Assembly (NCBI RefSeq): GCF_002007605.1
Contig: NZ_CP019799.1
Span: 2,830,001 to 2,894,000, forward strand
Direction of reading: 5' to 3'
From: Cellvibrio sp. PSBB023
GTDB taxonomy: Bacteria; Pseudomonadota; Gammaproteobacteria; Pseudomonadales; Cellvibrionaceae
DNA: 64,000 bases
Shown: piece by piece, positions 23,161-32,836 of the stretch
How the letters are laid out: each line of letters opens with the position of its first letter
Position numbering within the stretch: the first letter of the stretch is position 1
Made by a program: the position numbers and the translations under genes
The notes under the pieces: generated by a model
Told to the model about the DNA's origin: nothing
Database searches by the model: none
What the model saw: only the letters and a program-made list of their open reading frames with translations

Positions 23161-25815
23161 ATGGACAGCATCCCACAGCCCACCACCCCTGCCTATATCG
23201 GGCACTACCACTTGCTGGAACCTATTGGTCGCGGCGGTATGGGCTTGGTATTTCGCGCACGGGACACCCGCCTGGAACGGGAAGTGGCGATTAAATGTTT
23301 GCGCACGGAATTGTTTGAAGCCCATTACATCGAGCGCTTTAAACGCGAGGCCTTGCTGCTCGCCAAATTAAATCATCCGAATATTGTGCAGATTTACGAT
23401 TTTATCGAAGCGCCCGACCAACTGGCGCTGGTGATGGAATTGGTGGACGGCCAAAACCTGCAAACCTATTTGCGCGAGCACATAGTGCCCATGTCGCAGC
23501 GTTTGCACTGGCTCACCCAAATTGCTGAAGGCTTGGCCATCGCCCACGATGCAGGCATTATTCACCGCGATTTAAAAGCCGAAAATATTCTGATCAACAA
23601 ACGCGGCCAATCCAAAATTACCGATTTGGGTATCGCCAAATCCCAGGACTTTAACGCCACCCTCACCGACCATGTGGCGGGCAGCTATTGCTCCATGTCG
23701 CCTGAGCAGGCGATGGGTGAAGACATCAGTTTCAAAAGCGATTTATTTTCGCTCGGTATTTTGGCTTACCAACTATTGTGCGGCGCCCATCCTTTTGGCG
23801 ACACCGGCAACAAGCTGCAAATTATGCAGCGCATTATTTCGCACCCGCCCACGCCGCCACATCAACACAACCCGGACTTACCCACTGAGTTTGTGGATTT
23901 GCTGGGGCAGTTATTATCCAAAGACCCGAACAAGCGCCCGGATAATACCCACTGGGTAGCAGCGCAGTTTAAAAAACTCAGCGCGATGAATGTGCACGAC
24001 AATATTGCCAGCGATGACACCCAAGCACTGGCAATGCCACAACCCAATATTGCTCGCAGTGCGCGCACGCAGGATCATCCTACGTTTGAAACGCGCTTTG
24101 TTGCAGTTGCAGCCCCCAAAATATCTTTATGGAAAAAACTTAAAGGCTACATCGCCGCCAATAAAATTGTCGTGGGCTCCGCAGCACTGAGTGTATTGAT
24201 GATTACCGGTGTGATTGTGTGGCAATTGCAACCCAAACCGCCCAAGTATGTCGCGGTGATTCCACCCAAGTTGACAGCAGAGGGAATGCAGGAGTCGCAG
24301 CAGGAGCTGGTGAAAGGCGCAGTTTATGATGCGATTCAGCAGAGTGTGATCCAGTTGGATGGGTATTATTTAATACCACAGGAAGAAATTGCGAATGTTA
24401 ATGGCAGTAATGAAGATATTCGCAAAGCAACAGTAGCGGATGAACTAATTACATCGGATATAAAATGTAGAATTGAGACTTGTGCGATTACGCTGACACG
24501 CCTAGAACCTGAAACCCAAAAAGAAAGCAGTCGGCTACGCGTACGCGACGCTAGAAACATTGATGTTTTAGCTGACAGATACATATCAGTAATGGAAACC
24601 GCACAGAATACAGTAGGAACACTTTACTCGACAAAAATCATATCCCAACCAAGCATTCCTGAGCATGCTTACAAAGCATTTCTTGAGTCAACGCAACAAT
24701 ACCGAAACTCAGGTGCAAGCTTAGAACTATTAAAAAAAATAGATGGACTGCCGAGCGCAATCAAAGAAACACCAACCACAAGTACACTATACAAGGACAT
24801 AAGCTTAGATCTATTCTACGACACAAATAACGAGGAATACTTAGATCGGCTAGAAACATACAACAAGCAGCACTCTACCCGCACCAACACTACAGCTCTG
24901 CACAACCAATTTTATTTAGATATAGCCAGGGGAGACTTTAATTCTGCAAAAAATACAATTAAAAAAATAGAAGAAAAAGATGGCAATAAGCTCGCACTAA
25001 ACGATCTCCATGCATACATGGAAATGGTAAAAAATAACTATGAAATGGCAATATACTTTTACAAAAACTCACTAAAGGTAAAAAAAACAGCCAATAGCTT
25101 GTACAATATTGCAAATGCATACAGGTATCAGGGAAACAGCGACCAAGCACTAAAATACGCAACAGAAGCACTTTCGTTATCGCCAAAATTATATCAAGCC
25201 AATAGCTTGCTGGGGGTGATCGCCTTAATGAACGGGGAAATTGAAAAAGCAATTACCTCATTTGAATCAGCCGTAGCGCAAAACCCTCAAGACATAAGCA
25301 ACATAAATAATCTTGGCTTATGCAATCTTCTTAAGAAAAATTATTCTGCTGCAACGAAAAATTTTACCGACGCCCTAAGCCTGAGCCCTAACAACACTAC
25401 ATTCTTATTAAACTTGGCAGACTCAGAGAACTTGAAAGGAAACAATGAAAAATCAAAACAAATATATGCATCAATAATATCGACCTCGGAAGGCGCGCAA
25501 AAAAACCGCGACCACCTAAGAAATCTCGCTCAAGCATATGCACATACTAATAATTTTTCAAAATCTTTTTCTACACTACAAGAACTAGAAAGGTTAGATT
25601 CACAAAACATAGAAACAACATACACTGCAGCACTGGTTCATGCGCTCGCAAAAAATACAAAATCCTCCATATTCAATGTGGAAAACAGCTTGAAAAATGG
25701 GATGAATGGAGTGTGGTTCAGGTTCCCGTGGTTTGATTCACTCTGTACCGACACTCAATTCAAAAAACTATTAGCGCAATATGGGGAACCCAATAGGTGC
25801 CCCCATAAACTTTAA
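23161..25815 (+). CDS. Membrane Ser/Thr protein kinase with extracytoplasmic TPR domain
   Basis: 884 residues. The kinase domain (~14-280) has GRGGMGLVF, Lys45 in VAIKCL, HRDLKAENIL with catalytic Asp137, DLG in place of DFG, and SYCSMSPEQAMGED. One membrane helix follows at ~336-357 (VVGSAALSVLMITGVIVW). The remaining ~520 residues are exported: a small domain (KYVAVIPPKL) and then TPR repeats (SLYNIANAYRYQGNSDQALK, DISNINNLGLCNLLKKNYSA). Codon use changes sharply: up to about 24.4 kb it matches core genes, then it becomes AT-rich with AAA/ATA-rich codons, suggesting the sensor half was acquired separately. It follows the FHA gene by 7 bp and probably phosphorylates it. Confidence 0.9.
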   Translation: MDSIPQPTTPAYIGHYHLLEPIGRGGMGLVFRARDTRLEREVAIKCLRTELFEAHYIERFKREALLLAKLNHPNIVQIYDFIEAPDQLALVMELVDGQNLQTYLREHIVPMSQRLHWLTQIAEGLAIAHDAGIIHRDLKAENILINKRGQSKITDLGIAKSQDFNATLTDHVAGSYCSMSPEQAMGEDISFKSDLFSLGILAYQLLCGAHPFGDTGNKLQIMQRIISHPPTPPHQHNPDLPTEFVDLLGQLLSKDPNKRPDNTHWVAAQFKKLSAMNVHDNIASDDTQALAMPQPNIARSARTQDHPTFETRFVAVAAPKISLWKKLKGYIAANKIVVGSAALSVLMITGVIVWQLQPKPPKYVAVIPPKLTAEGMQESQQELVKGAVYDAIQQSVIQLDGYYLIPQEEIANVNGSNEDIRKATVADELITSDIKCRIETCAITLTRLEPETQKESSRLRVRDARNIDVLADRYISVMETAQNTVGTLYSTKIISQPSIPEHAYKAFLESTQQYRNSGASLELLKKIDGLPSAIKETPTTSTLYKDISLDLFYDTNNEEYLDRLETYNKQHSTRTNTTALHNQFYLDIARGDFNSAKNTIKKIEEKDGNKLALNDLHAYMEMVKNNYEMAIYFYKNSLKVKKTANSLYNIANAYRYQGNSDQALKYATEALSLSPKLYQANSLLGVIALMNGEIEKAITSFESAVAQNPQDISNINNLGLCNLLKKNYSAATKNFTDALSLSPNNTTFLLNLADSENLKGNNEKSKQIYASIISTSEGAQKNRDHLRNLAQAYAHTNNFSKSFSTLQELERLDSQNIETTYTAALVHALAKNTKSSIFNVENSLKNGMNGVWFRFPWFDSLCTDTQFKKLLAQYGEPNRCPHKL

Positions 25816-25817
25816 AG

Positions 25818-26402
25818 TTACAGTGGCCGTCTTGTAGCAATACCTGGATCCTGAGACTCATAGATGGTAACAACACCAGTATATTGATTAGTCAAGGACG
25901 CAACAAAGCCAAAAGGAATATACTCAGCACTATTTTCTAATGCCTGAACATAGACAATCATCGTATAACCATTATCGATAATATCCACAATCACATCATT
26001 ATCTGGATCGCTATCAGCGTTATCTGTTGCAACTCCCCCCAAAGCAAAACGCCAAGTTCCGCCAGAAGCAGGGTTTTGTTTAATTTTAATCACTAATATC
26101 GCGCGTTCAAATTGACGATTCAGTGCTGATGGGTTCAGCTCAAACCCCACAACCAGATTTTCAATATCAACCGTGCTGCCTTCCTCTGTAAAAATCCAGT
26201 CGCCCGGTGCTGCTGCCGTGCTTTTAGCAGGCATCAAGTCAAATGTTTTAATAACTTGACCGTTCAGCGGTACATTGATTACCAAATCAGTCGCCGTCAG
26301 TTTTTTTCCGGACTTTTTGGCTTTTGCGGGTTTAATGGCGACCTTTTTTACCGCCTTTTTGTCCGCTTTTTTTTCATCGGCTTTCTTTTTTTCTGCTGCC
26401 AT
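25818..26402 (-). CDS. Hypothetical protein with Lys/Ala-rich N-terminus
   Basis: 194 residues from the ATG at 26402; a TTG two codons earlier is the other candidate, both behind AGGA. Residues 1-36 are a Lys/Ala-rich low-complexity tail (AAEKKKADEKKADKKAVKK), followed by a globular beta-rich domain (residues ~40-190) with DLVINVPLNGQVIKTFDL, GDWIFTEEGSTVDIENLVVG, RAILVIKIKQNPASGGTWRF and DNDVIVDIIDNGYTMIVYVQ. I recognise no family. The acidic DSDPDNDVIVD stretch could bind calcium. No signal peptide is visible. It converges on the kinase gene with a 2-bp gap and shares its AT-rich composition. Confidence 0.65.
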   Translation of the reverse strand: MAAEKKKADEKKADKKAVKKVAIKPAKAKKSGKKLTATDLVINVPLNGQVIKTFDLMPAKSTAAAPGDWIFTEEGSTVDIENLVVGFELNPSALNRQFERAILVIKIKQNPASGGTWRFALGGVATDNADSDPDNDVIVDIIDNGYTMIVYVQALENSAEYIPFGFVASLTNQYTGVVTIYESQDPGIATRRPL

Positions 26403-26576
26403 CTTCAATATTTCCTATCCATTAAGTGTGTGAAAATCCCTAGGTGGTTGGTGCAATCAAATTTATTTAATTGCACCATCACTCTCTTCCCGGAAAATGA
26501 CTGAATTGTTGCTAATACACCCAACTAGCATAGAACAGTTTTTCTATTTAGCCGAATGACGCTAGCGAAACTGCTA

Positions 26577-28805
26577 TTAATATTGATATGTCACCGACAT
26601 GCCAACCGTGCGCGGGCGAGTAACATACTCAAACTGCCCTTGGTCACCGTAAAAATCATTAAAAAGACCACCGGTAATACCACGGGTATTTTCAATATTA
26701 TTTACAAAGGCACCCACACGCCAATTACGCAGTGTTACACCAACGCGTACATTAGCCGTGTTGTAGCTAGCCAATTGTTGGTAGTTAGAAAAGTTTTCAT
26801 TGAGCGCGGTATACACCTCACCCATGCGGTTGAAGCTCAAGCTACCATCCCATTCAACGCTACCTATAGCTTGCAGATAGTCCAGCGCCACGCTGAACTG
26901 GGTGCGGGGTGAACCGGGTAAGCGGTCACCATCAAATGCAGAAATTGCTTCTACTGTTTCCGTCAGTTCGGCGTCGGTATAGGTATAAGTGCTGCGCAGG
27001 CTAAAGGCACTGCTGAGTTGGGCATTAAGTTCTAGTTCAATACCCTGGGAACGTGCTTCGCCCGCATTCGCGGTAATGGAACGACCATCATTTTCAGCCG
27101 TGGTTTGCACTTGAATATCATCCCACTCGGTAGAGAAAACAGCGGCGTTTACTTTCAGCTGTTGATTAAACCAATCGCTACGCAAACCCAGTTCAACGCT
27201 GGTAGCTTTGTCTGGTGCATAGAAGCGATTGGTTGTGACATCGGGTGGAGTAAGGTTGGCCCCTCCACGACGATAACCTTCAGCGACTAAGGCGTAAATA
27301 TTCAGATTTTCCGTAAATTTATAGCGGCTGCCCAATTTACCGAGAGTATCGTTGGTCTTGTCATCACCACTCTCGCAGCTTGGTGTGCCATCTGAAGGAA
27401 AGTAGGTAAGACAAACTTCCAATTTATCGTCGTAATTAAAATAACGAGCACCGGCGCTCACTTCCCACTGAGGAGTTATATCGTAAGCCACTTCACCATA
27501 GGCGGAATATTCATCCAGTGTTTCTGTTTGCGTAGCGAGATATTCCAAATCGCCAGGTAATTCTTCACCCAAAAATTCACCGAAACCGGGCGTATAGTCC
27601 CCCGTGTAAACATCCAGATCATCGCGACTGAAAAAACCACCGACTAGCCAGCGTAAGCGCTGATTACTGTCAGAGACCAACCGCAACTCGGCACTATCTT
27701 TCACTACATCTACCGTGCTGGCGTTGTAGGCAGAAAGGTCTTCATAGAGGTTGTAATAGGTATAGTCGGGGTCAAAACTAATATACAAATCCGTCTGATC
27801 TTTACGCTCGCTATGCGCATAATCATAGCGATTCACACTCGCCGTCAGCGTGGCAAAGTCCATATCGTAAGTGGCGTCGATGCTTGCCAGTTGCAGTTCG
27901 CCTTCCATGGGTTGCAGGTAGCGGCTGGAGGCGGTGTAGTTATCACCAGTAAAACTTGCATTCGCCGCTTGGCGATCGCCCACATTGATTTTTTGATAGT
28001 GATAGCTGCTGTTGAGCGAGAAATTATCGCTCGCTTGCCACAACAAACTAACGCGCGCCTGCTTGGTTTGATCGTCGTTGATATCGTCTTGTGCGCCGCT
28101 GAGCAGGTAGGGATTATCGATAAACCCGGCATTATCCGTTTTACCGAGCAGCAAGCGCAGGCCGAGGGTGTTGTCGATGAGCGGGGTGTTTACCACCAGA
28201 TCGGTGTCGTAACTTAAATCGTCACTGTGTTTGGTTTGCGACACTTCTGCGGTAGCGCTGACCGACTGTTTGGTTAAGTCTGGCTTGGCAGTCACGTAGC
28301 GAATTAAACCGCCGACAGAGGCATTGCCGTAGAGTGTGCCCTGCGGGCCGCGCACAACTTCTATTTGCTGCAAATCTTTCAGGCTGAAGGATGGCGGGAC
28401 GAAGTAGCCTTGCAGGGGAATATTATCGACATAACTGGCTACCAGCGAGCCATCCCCCCCCAAGTCATTGGGGCCGATCTCATCCATGCGCAAACCGCGA
28501 ATAATCAAGCCGGTCGGGTTGCGCGGGCCGGCGTCCACAATATTTAAACCCGGTATTTGCGTGGCGATGTCGCCAATACTTTTTACGCCTTGAAAATTAT
28601 TGACCACACTCACCGCGCCGGAAAAATCCTGCAGGCGTTGATCGCGCTTGGCAGCGGTGACTATCACCTCTTCTACAGCAGATGCTTGTGCCGCCCAGGT
28701 GGGCAGGCTCATGAATGGCAGGAGTGCGCACGCAAGCGCCAGCGGCGTTTTGTTACCTCGACACGGGCGTGATGGCTTCTTGTGGCGTGTGTTGCTGTTG
28801 ATCAT
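26577..28805 (-). CDS. TonB-dependent outer membrane receptor
   Basis: 742 residues. A long signal peptide ends WAAQAS. A TonB-box-like VEEVIVTAAKRDQRLQD precedes the plug domain (~45-165: NPTGLIIRGLRMDEIG, IEVVRGPQGTLYGNASVGG). The 22-strand barrel follows (RARVSLLWQASDNFS, WEVSAGARYFNYDD, RYKFTENLNIYALVAEGYRR), ending SVTYQY. It imports a ligand using TonB energy. The strand and 27-bp spacing to the AraC-type regulator upstream suggest co-transcription. Together with the nearby GH5 gene, an oligosaccharide ligand is plausible, but siderophores or other ligands cannot be excluded. No SusD-like partner exists, as expected outside Bacteroidetes. Confidence 0.92.
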   Translation of the reverse strand: MINSNTRHKKPSRPCRGNKTPLALACALLPFMSLPTWAAQASAVEEVIVTAAKRDQRLQDFSGAVSVVNNFQGVKSIGDIATQIPGLNIVDAGPRNPTGLIIRGLRMDEIGPNDLGGDGSLVASYVDNIPLQGYFVPPSFSLKDLQQIEVVRGPQGTLYGNASVGGLIRYVTAKPDLTKQSVSATAEVSQTKHSDDLSYDTDLVVNTPLIDNTLGLRLLLGKTDNAGFIDNPYLLSGAQDDINDDQTKQARVSLLWQASDNFSLNSSYHYQKINVGDRQAANASFTGDNYTASSRYLQPMEGELQLASIDATYDMDFATLTASVNRYDYAHSERKDQTDLYISFDPDYTYYNLYEDLSAYNASTVDVVKDSAELRLVSDSNQRLRWLVGGFFSRDDLDVYTGDYTPGFGEFLGEELPGDLEYLATQTETLDEYSAYGEVAYDITPQWEVSAGARYFNYDDKLEVCLTYFPSDGTPSCESGDDKTNDTLGKLGSRYKFTENLNIYALVAEGYRRGGANLTPPDVTTNRFYAPDKATSVELGLRSDWFNQQLKVNAAVFSTEWDDIQVQTTAENDGRSITANAGEARSQGIELELNAQLSSAFSLRSTYTYTDAELTETVEAISAFDGDRLPGSPRTQFSVALDYLQAIGSVEWDGSLSFNRMGEVYTALNENFSNYQQLASYNTANVRVGVTLRNWRVGAFVNNIENTRGITGGLFNDFYGDQGQFEYVTRPRTVGMSVTYQY

Positions 28806-28832
28806 TCCAGTCTAGCTCCAGTAGTGAAATTA

Positions 28833-30047
28833 TTAAGACTCTGTCGCCACCACTTGCGGGTTTTGGCGATACTCAGACGGTGTTTTCCCTACCAGTTTTT
28901 TAAAGAAGGTATTAAATACCGATTTACTGTTAAACCCCACTTCCAGGTAAATGTCGGTGATGGTTTTGTCCTTATTGGCCGGATCGAGCAGGCGCTTTTG
29001 CACTTCTTCAATCCGGTAGCCGTTGATGAATTCGTAAAAATTTAAATTGAAATGCCGGTTAATAATCATGGATAAATCTTTGGCCGGTATCGACAGGCTT
29101 TCGGCGAGCATATCCAGGGTGAGATCCGGATTGAGATAGGTTTTCTGGCTGCGCATAATGCTGTCGATTTTGTCGGCGTAATCCGGGTTGAGCAATTTTT
29201 CCTGCGCCGATTTTTTGGTCGTTTCGCGGCTGTCCTTGCCGTCTTTTTGCCGCACGGCTTCAAAATTACTGAAGTAGCGCATGCTGGTGAATACCAGGGT
29301 GCACACCAGCACAAACAGCGCGTAATAACCGCTCAGGCCTATGTACTCAATCACGTTGCCACTGGGGTGCGGGGCGCGGAAGTCGTAGCCGGTAGAAAAG
29401 CCAATCACTTTGGAGAGCGACAAAAACGCTTCCATGGCCGTCACCACCAAGAACCCCATCACCAGAATCTTGAGCCAGAGGATGTCCACCTTCTCTATAT
29501 TGGAGTGGGTGTTCTTGAGTATGCCTTTGTATTTATAAATCAGCAAAAAGCCTGCCACACAATAGGCTACGCGCAGGAATTTGCACATAAAATCCATGCC
29601 GATGTAGCCAAAACTGTAAACAAAGGTTTCGTCGTTGACCCATTCCAGCCGCGTATCGGCAGGGAAGCGGTAAAAGGCCAACACCATGAAAATGCCAAAC
29701 AAGATGAGAGGAATCAGGTGCAAATAGTCCCTGGGGCGCAGGTGGAAATCGCGGAAGACGAGGGACTTAACATAAAAATAGAGCAGTACTGCATCGAGAT
29801 AATAAGCTGAACCGCCAATGAAATAGATGCCAGGCGCATGCTCTCGCACCTGCAGTTTGAACTCGGCCCCCCAGAGCACCAGTTCATGCAGGGGAATAAA
29901 GGCGTGGGCAATCAGGAAGGCAGCCAGGAAATAATTGCTGATGTTGTTGGGTGGATTGGTAGCAATTAAAAGCAGCGCAAAAAAACCGCAGAGCATGGCG
30001 GTCATGAGCAAAATGACATCGTGAAAATTGAATACAACAAAATCCAT
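28833..30047 (-). CDS. Membrane-anchored AraC-family transcriptional regulator
   Basis: 404 residues from the ATG at 30047, which has GGGGAG 5 bases upstream; the longer frame has no site. The N-terminal ~260 residues hold about seven hydrophobic segments (VILLMTAMLCGFFALLLIA, YYLDAVLLYFYVKSLV, LHLIPLILFGIFMVLAFY, WLKILVMGFLVVTAMEAF, YALFVLVCTLVFTSM), so the protein is an inner-membrane sensor. The C-terminal ~100 residues form an AraC HTH pair (LTLDMLAESLSIPAKDLSMI, ITDIYLEVGFNSKSVFNTFF, GKTPSEYRQNP). It probably controls the TonB receptor encoded directly downstream and perhaps the divergent GH5 gene. Confidence 0.88.
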   Translation of the reverse strand: MDFVVFNFHDVILLMTAMLCGFFALLLIATNPPNNISNYFLAAFLIAHAFIPLHELVLWGAEFKLQVREHAPGIYFIGGSAYYLDAVLLYFYVKSLVFRDFHLRPRDYLHLIPLILFGIFMVLAFYRFPADTRLEWVNDETFVYSFGYIGMDFMCKFLRVAYCVAGFLLIYKYKGILKNTHSNIEKVDILWLKILVMGFLVVTAMEAFLSLSKVIGFSTGYDFRAPHPSGNVIEYIGLSGYYALFVLVCTLVFTSMRYFSNFEAVRQKDGKDSRETTKKSAQEKLLNPDYADKIDSIMRSQKTYLNPDLTLDMLAESLSIPAKDLSMIINRHFNLNFYEFINGYRIEEVQKRLLDPANKDKTITDIYLEVGFNSKSVFNTFFKKLVGKTPSEYRQNPQVVATES

Positions 30048-30475
30048 AAGAACTCCCCGAATACTTTTTTTATTGTGACGCCTTTGTTGTGGTTGATGGC
30101 GCCTTGGTTTTGTTACGGGGGATACTATAGAAACTGAATCCGCTGAGCCAGTACAAATCCACCGCCCGTGTGAAGTGGCACCGGCATGCCGACTATAGCC
30201 ACCCACAGCAATAATCACCCCCAACGCCCGCTATTTTTGTGCCCGAGCCCCCACTGTTCACATGAGGATGTGCACCGGGTTCGAGCAGTTTTTGCTTGCT
30301 CGAACGGGTTCGCTTTACTTTTTTTTGCACGCCGGCCCGCTCTCGAACGACAGGGTGATGGCACTCGCCCAAAGTGGGACAGACGAAGCCCAGCGCATAA
30401 GAACAAGGGAAAGCAGTAACGCGGAACCAGGCTCTCGTACTCTGTGATAACAATAACTTCGACAGGTACTAACCC
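30048..30475 (+). promoter_or_regulatory. Divergent regulatory region with a 9-bp inverted repeat
   Basis: This 428-bp stretch separates the regulator (minus) from the GH5 gene (plus). GTTCGAGCA (30279-30287) and TGCTCGAAC (30297-30305) form an inverted repeat, followed after ~15 bases by a run of eight T (30320-30327). It could be an operator, a leader hairpin or the end of a small RNA. The short open frames across it have no ribosome sites and are probably not genes. Confidence 0.4.
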
Positions 30476-32596
30476 ATGAAACCATCAGCAATTCGCCATT
30501 TGTCCCACAAATGGTTCGTGCTCGCACTGGGCGCTTCCAGTGTATTGTTCAGTCATCTCGGCAGCGCGCAAGTGAATGTGCCCGCTACTATCCAGGCAGA
30601 AGCTTACAGCCATATGAATGGCGTCCAGTTGGAGAACACCAGCGATACCGGCGGCGGGCAAAACGTCGGCTGGATTGATGCCAATGACTGGATGGCCTAC
30701 AGCAACAGTCCAGTCAATATCCCTACCACCGGCGCCTACGACATTGAATACCGTGTCGCCAGCGCGACGGGCGGTGGCAACATCACCTTTGAAGAAGCAG
30801 GCGGCACTCCGGCTTACGGCAGCATCGCACTCCCCAATACCGGCGGCTGGCAAAACTGGACGACCGTGAGCCAACGCGTGACCCTCAGTGCCGGTGTGCA
30901 TCGCTTTGGTATCAAGGTCAACAGCGGCGGTTTTAACCTGAACTGGTTCCGTATTGTTCCGGTGCAAACACAAAGCTGGACACCGCTGCCCTCCATCAAA
31001 CAGAGCGGCCACCTCTGGGTGAATGCCAACACCAATCAACGGGTGGATTTACGCGGCACCAATCTGGGCAACTGGTTGATCCAGGAATTCTGGATGATGG
31101 GCGAACTCATCAACCACAGCGGCGGCAAGGTGAATGACCAATGCACCCTGGAGTCGGTGCTCTCCCAACGCTTTGGCAATGGTGAGAAGGAGCGCTTGAT
31201 GAAGGTGTTCCGCGACAATTACATCACCACCCGCGACTTTGACATGATGAAAGCCATGGGTATGAATGTGGTGCGCATCCCCTTCCTGTACAGCTTGATC
31301 GAAGACGAATACAACCCCTACACCCTGCGCAGTGATGCCTGGCAATACCTGGATTGGGCGATCAATGAAGCGGAAAAACGCGGCATGTACACCATCCTCG
31401 ATTTGCACGGCACCGTGGGCGGGCAAGCGGCCGCTGGCGAGCAGCACGACGGTTGTGTAGGACCTGCCCAACTCTGGACCAATGCCAACTACTGGGACAG
31501 AACCAAATGGCTGTGGGACATGATCGCCCAGCGTTATAACGGCCGCAGCGCCGTCGCCGCTTACGACCTGCTCAATGAACCCTGGGGCACCGACGCCACC
31601 ACCCTCGCCAACCGCTCCTATGAGCTGTTTAACGTGGTGCGCGCCAAAGACCCAACTCGCATCATTCTATTGCCCGGCCACAACAGCGGCATCGATGCCT
31701 ACGGCAACCCTAACAGCCGCGGCCTGACCAATGTATCCACCTGGATGCACTTCTATCCCGGCCTCTGGGGTTGGAACGACACCGCCGCTTACGGCGCCGG
31801 TCAAGCCAACATGTACGCCAATTGGCTGCACTGTAACCCCAACGGCCAAGGCGAAAGCTGCGACTGGCGCAACAAAATCACCAACTTGCAAACACCATTC
31901 CTGGTCGGTGAATTCCAACCCTGGACACTGCTGGGCAGCTATGGCGGCCAAATGACCCGCAAAGCCTATGACATCTACAACAGCTACGGCTGGGCTGCTA
32001 CCAACTGGGCCTGGAAAACCACCTCCAGCGGCGGCTCCAATGGCGATACCAGTGGTTGGAATTGGGGCATGGTCACCAACAGCAGCAATGGCGGCGGCAT
32101 GAGCGGTATTAATGTCAGCACCGCCAGCACCAGCCAAATCGAAAACTGGTTCCGTCAATTCTCCACCCAACCTTTGGTGCGCAATGAAAGCATCGCCTAC
32201 TGGATGAACTGGAAAGCGCAAGTTGGCCAACGCATCGAAGCGGAAATGTTCAAGGATCACAGCGGCATTCGCATGGAAACCACCACTGATGCCGGTGGCG
32301 GCTTCAACGCTGCCAGTACCGACGACAACGACTGGATGAGCTACCCCATCAATATTCCCACCACCGGCAGCTACACCCTGCAAGTGCGCGTGGCGTCACC
32401 CTACAACGGCGGCGTACTGGTACTGAGCAGAAACGGCACAGATCTGGGCACCATCAACGTACCCAACACTGGCGGCTGGCAAAACTGGCAGACGGTATCC
32501 ACCACCGTCTACCTCACCGCCGGTCAACAAGACCTGGCCATTTATGTGCGCAAAGGAGGTTGGAATATCAACTGGTTCCAGTTGAACCCGCTGTAA
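30476..32596 (+). CDS. Secreted CBM6-GH5-CBM6 glycoside hydrolase
   Basis: 706 residues. The signal peptide ends GSAQVN. Residues ~35-160 are a CBM6 (TIQAEAYSHMNGVQLENT, NTGGWQNWTTVSQ, NLNWFRIV). Residues ~180-580 form a GH5 barrel with DLRGTNLGNWLIQEFWMM, ILDLHGTVGGQ, the acid/base Glu368 in DLLNEPWG and the nucleophile Glu479 in LVGEFQPW. A second CBM6 closes the protein (RIEAEMFKDHSGI, NTGGWQNWQTVS, NINWFQL). GH5 enzymes of this look are exo- or endo-beta-glucanases; the exact bond is not deducible. A second GH5 of the same type is encoded at 42.8 kb. AGGT 9 bases before the ATG is the likely ribosome site. Confidence 0.93.
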   Translation: MKPSAIRHLSHKWFVLALGASSVLFSHLGSAQVNVPATIQAEAYSHMNGVQLENTSDTGGGQNVGWIDANDWMAYSNSPVNIPTTGAYDIEYRVASATGGGNITFEEAGGTPAYGSIALPNTGGWQNWTTVSQRVTLSAGVHRFGIKVNSGGFNLNWFRIVPVQTQSWTPLPSIKQSGHLWVNANTNQRVDLRGTNLGNWLIQEFWMMGELINHSGGKVNDQCTLESVLSQRFGNGEKERLMKVFRDNYITTRDFDMMKAMGMNVVRIPFLYSLIEDEYNPYTLRSDAWQYLDWAINEAEKRGMYTILDLHGTVGGQAAAGEQHDGCVGPAQLWTNANYWDRTKWLWDMIAQRYNGRSAVAAYDLLNEPWGTDATTLANRSYELFNVVRAKDPTRIILLPGHNSGIDAYGNPNSRGLTNVSTWMHFYPGLWGWNDTAAYGAGQANMYANWLHCNPNGQGESCDWRNKITNLQTPFLVGEFQPWTLLGSYGGQMTRKAYDIYNSYGWAATNWAWKTTSSGGSNGDTSGWNWGMVTNSSNGGGMSGINVSTASTSQIENWFRQFSTQPLVRNESIAYWMNWKAQVGQRIEAEMFKDHSGIRMETTTDAGGGFNAASTDDNDWMSYPINIPTTGSYTLQVRVASPYNGGVLVLSRNGTDLGTINVPNTGGWQNWQTVSTTVYLTAGQQDLAIYVRKGGWNINWFQLNPL

Positions 32597-32625
32597 TTGT
32601 TTAACCAAGTGTTTTCTCTCTAGCC

Positions 32626-32694
32626 CTATTGCTAAAGCAGTTAATTAGCAATAGTTCTTTCGCCGATGCAGCAATGCATCGGCTTTTTTGTTTT
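32626..32694 (+). terminator. Double hairpin terminator after the first GH5 gene
   Basis: CTATTGCTAA (32626-32635) pairs with TTAGCAATAG (32645-32654), followed by TTCTTT. Then GCCGATGCA (32662-32670) pairs with TGCATCGGC (32675-32683) and is followed by six T. The second is a strong intrinsic terminator. Confidence 0.85.
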
Positions 32695-32836
32695 ATGTTC
32701 AGGCAAAAAAACAAAAAGGATCTCGACGTAAAACGTGAACTGCGGCAGCCATACCAGCGTTGGTTTAATGCAGAATTTGCAGGCTCTTATATACCTTTTA
32801 GCAACAACCCATAAACGCAGAAAAGGAAGATCGCAA

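Noticed and set aside
23161..25815. Pseudokinase because of DLG instead of DFG
   Set aside because: The metal-binding Asp is kept, and the glycine loop, Lys45 and HRD Asp137 are intact, so the kinase is probably active.
30186..30527. Several overlapping 60-86-residue frames on both strands before the GH5 gene
   Set aside because: All lack ribosome sites and overlap each other on both strands; more likely a promoter and leader region.
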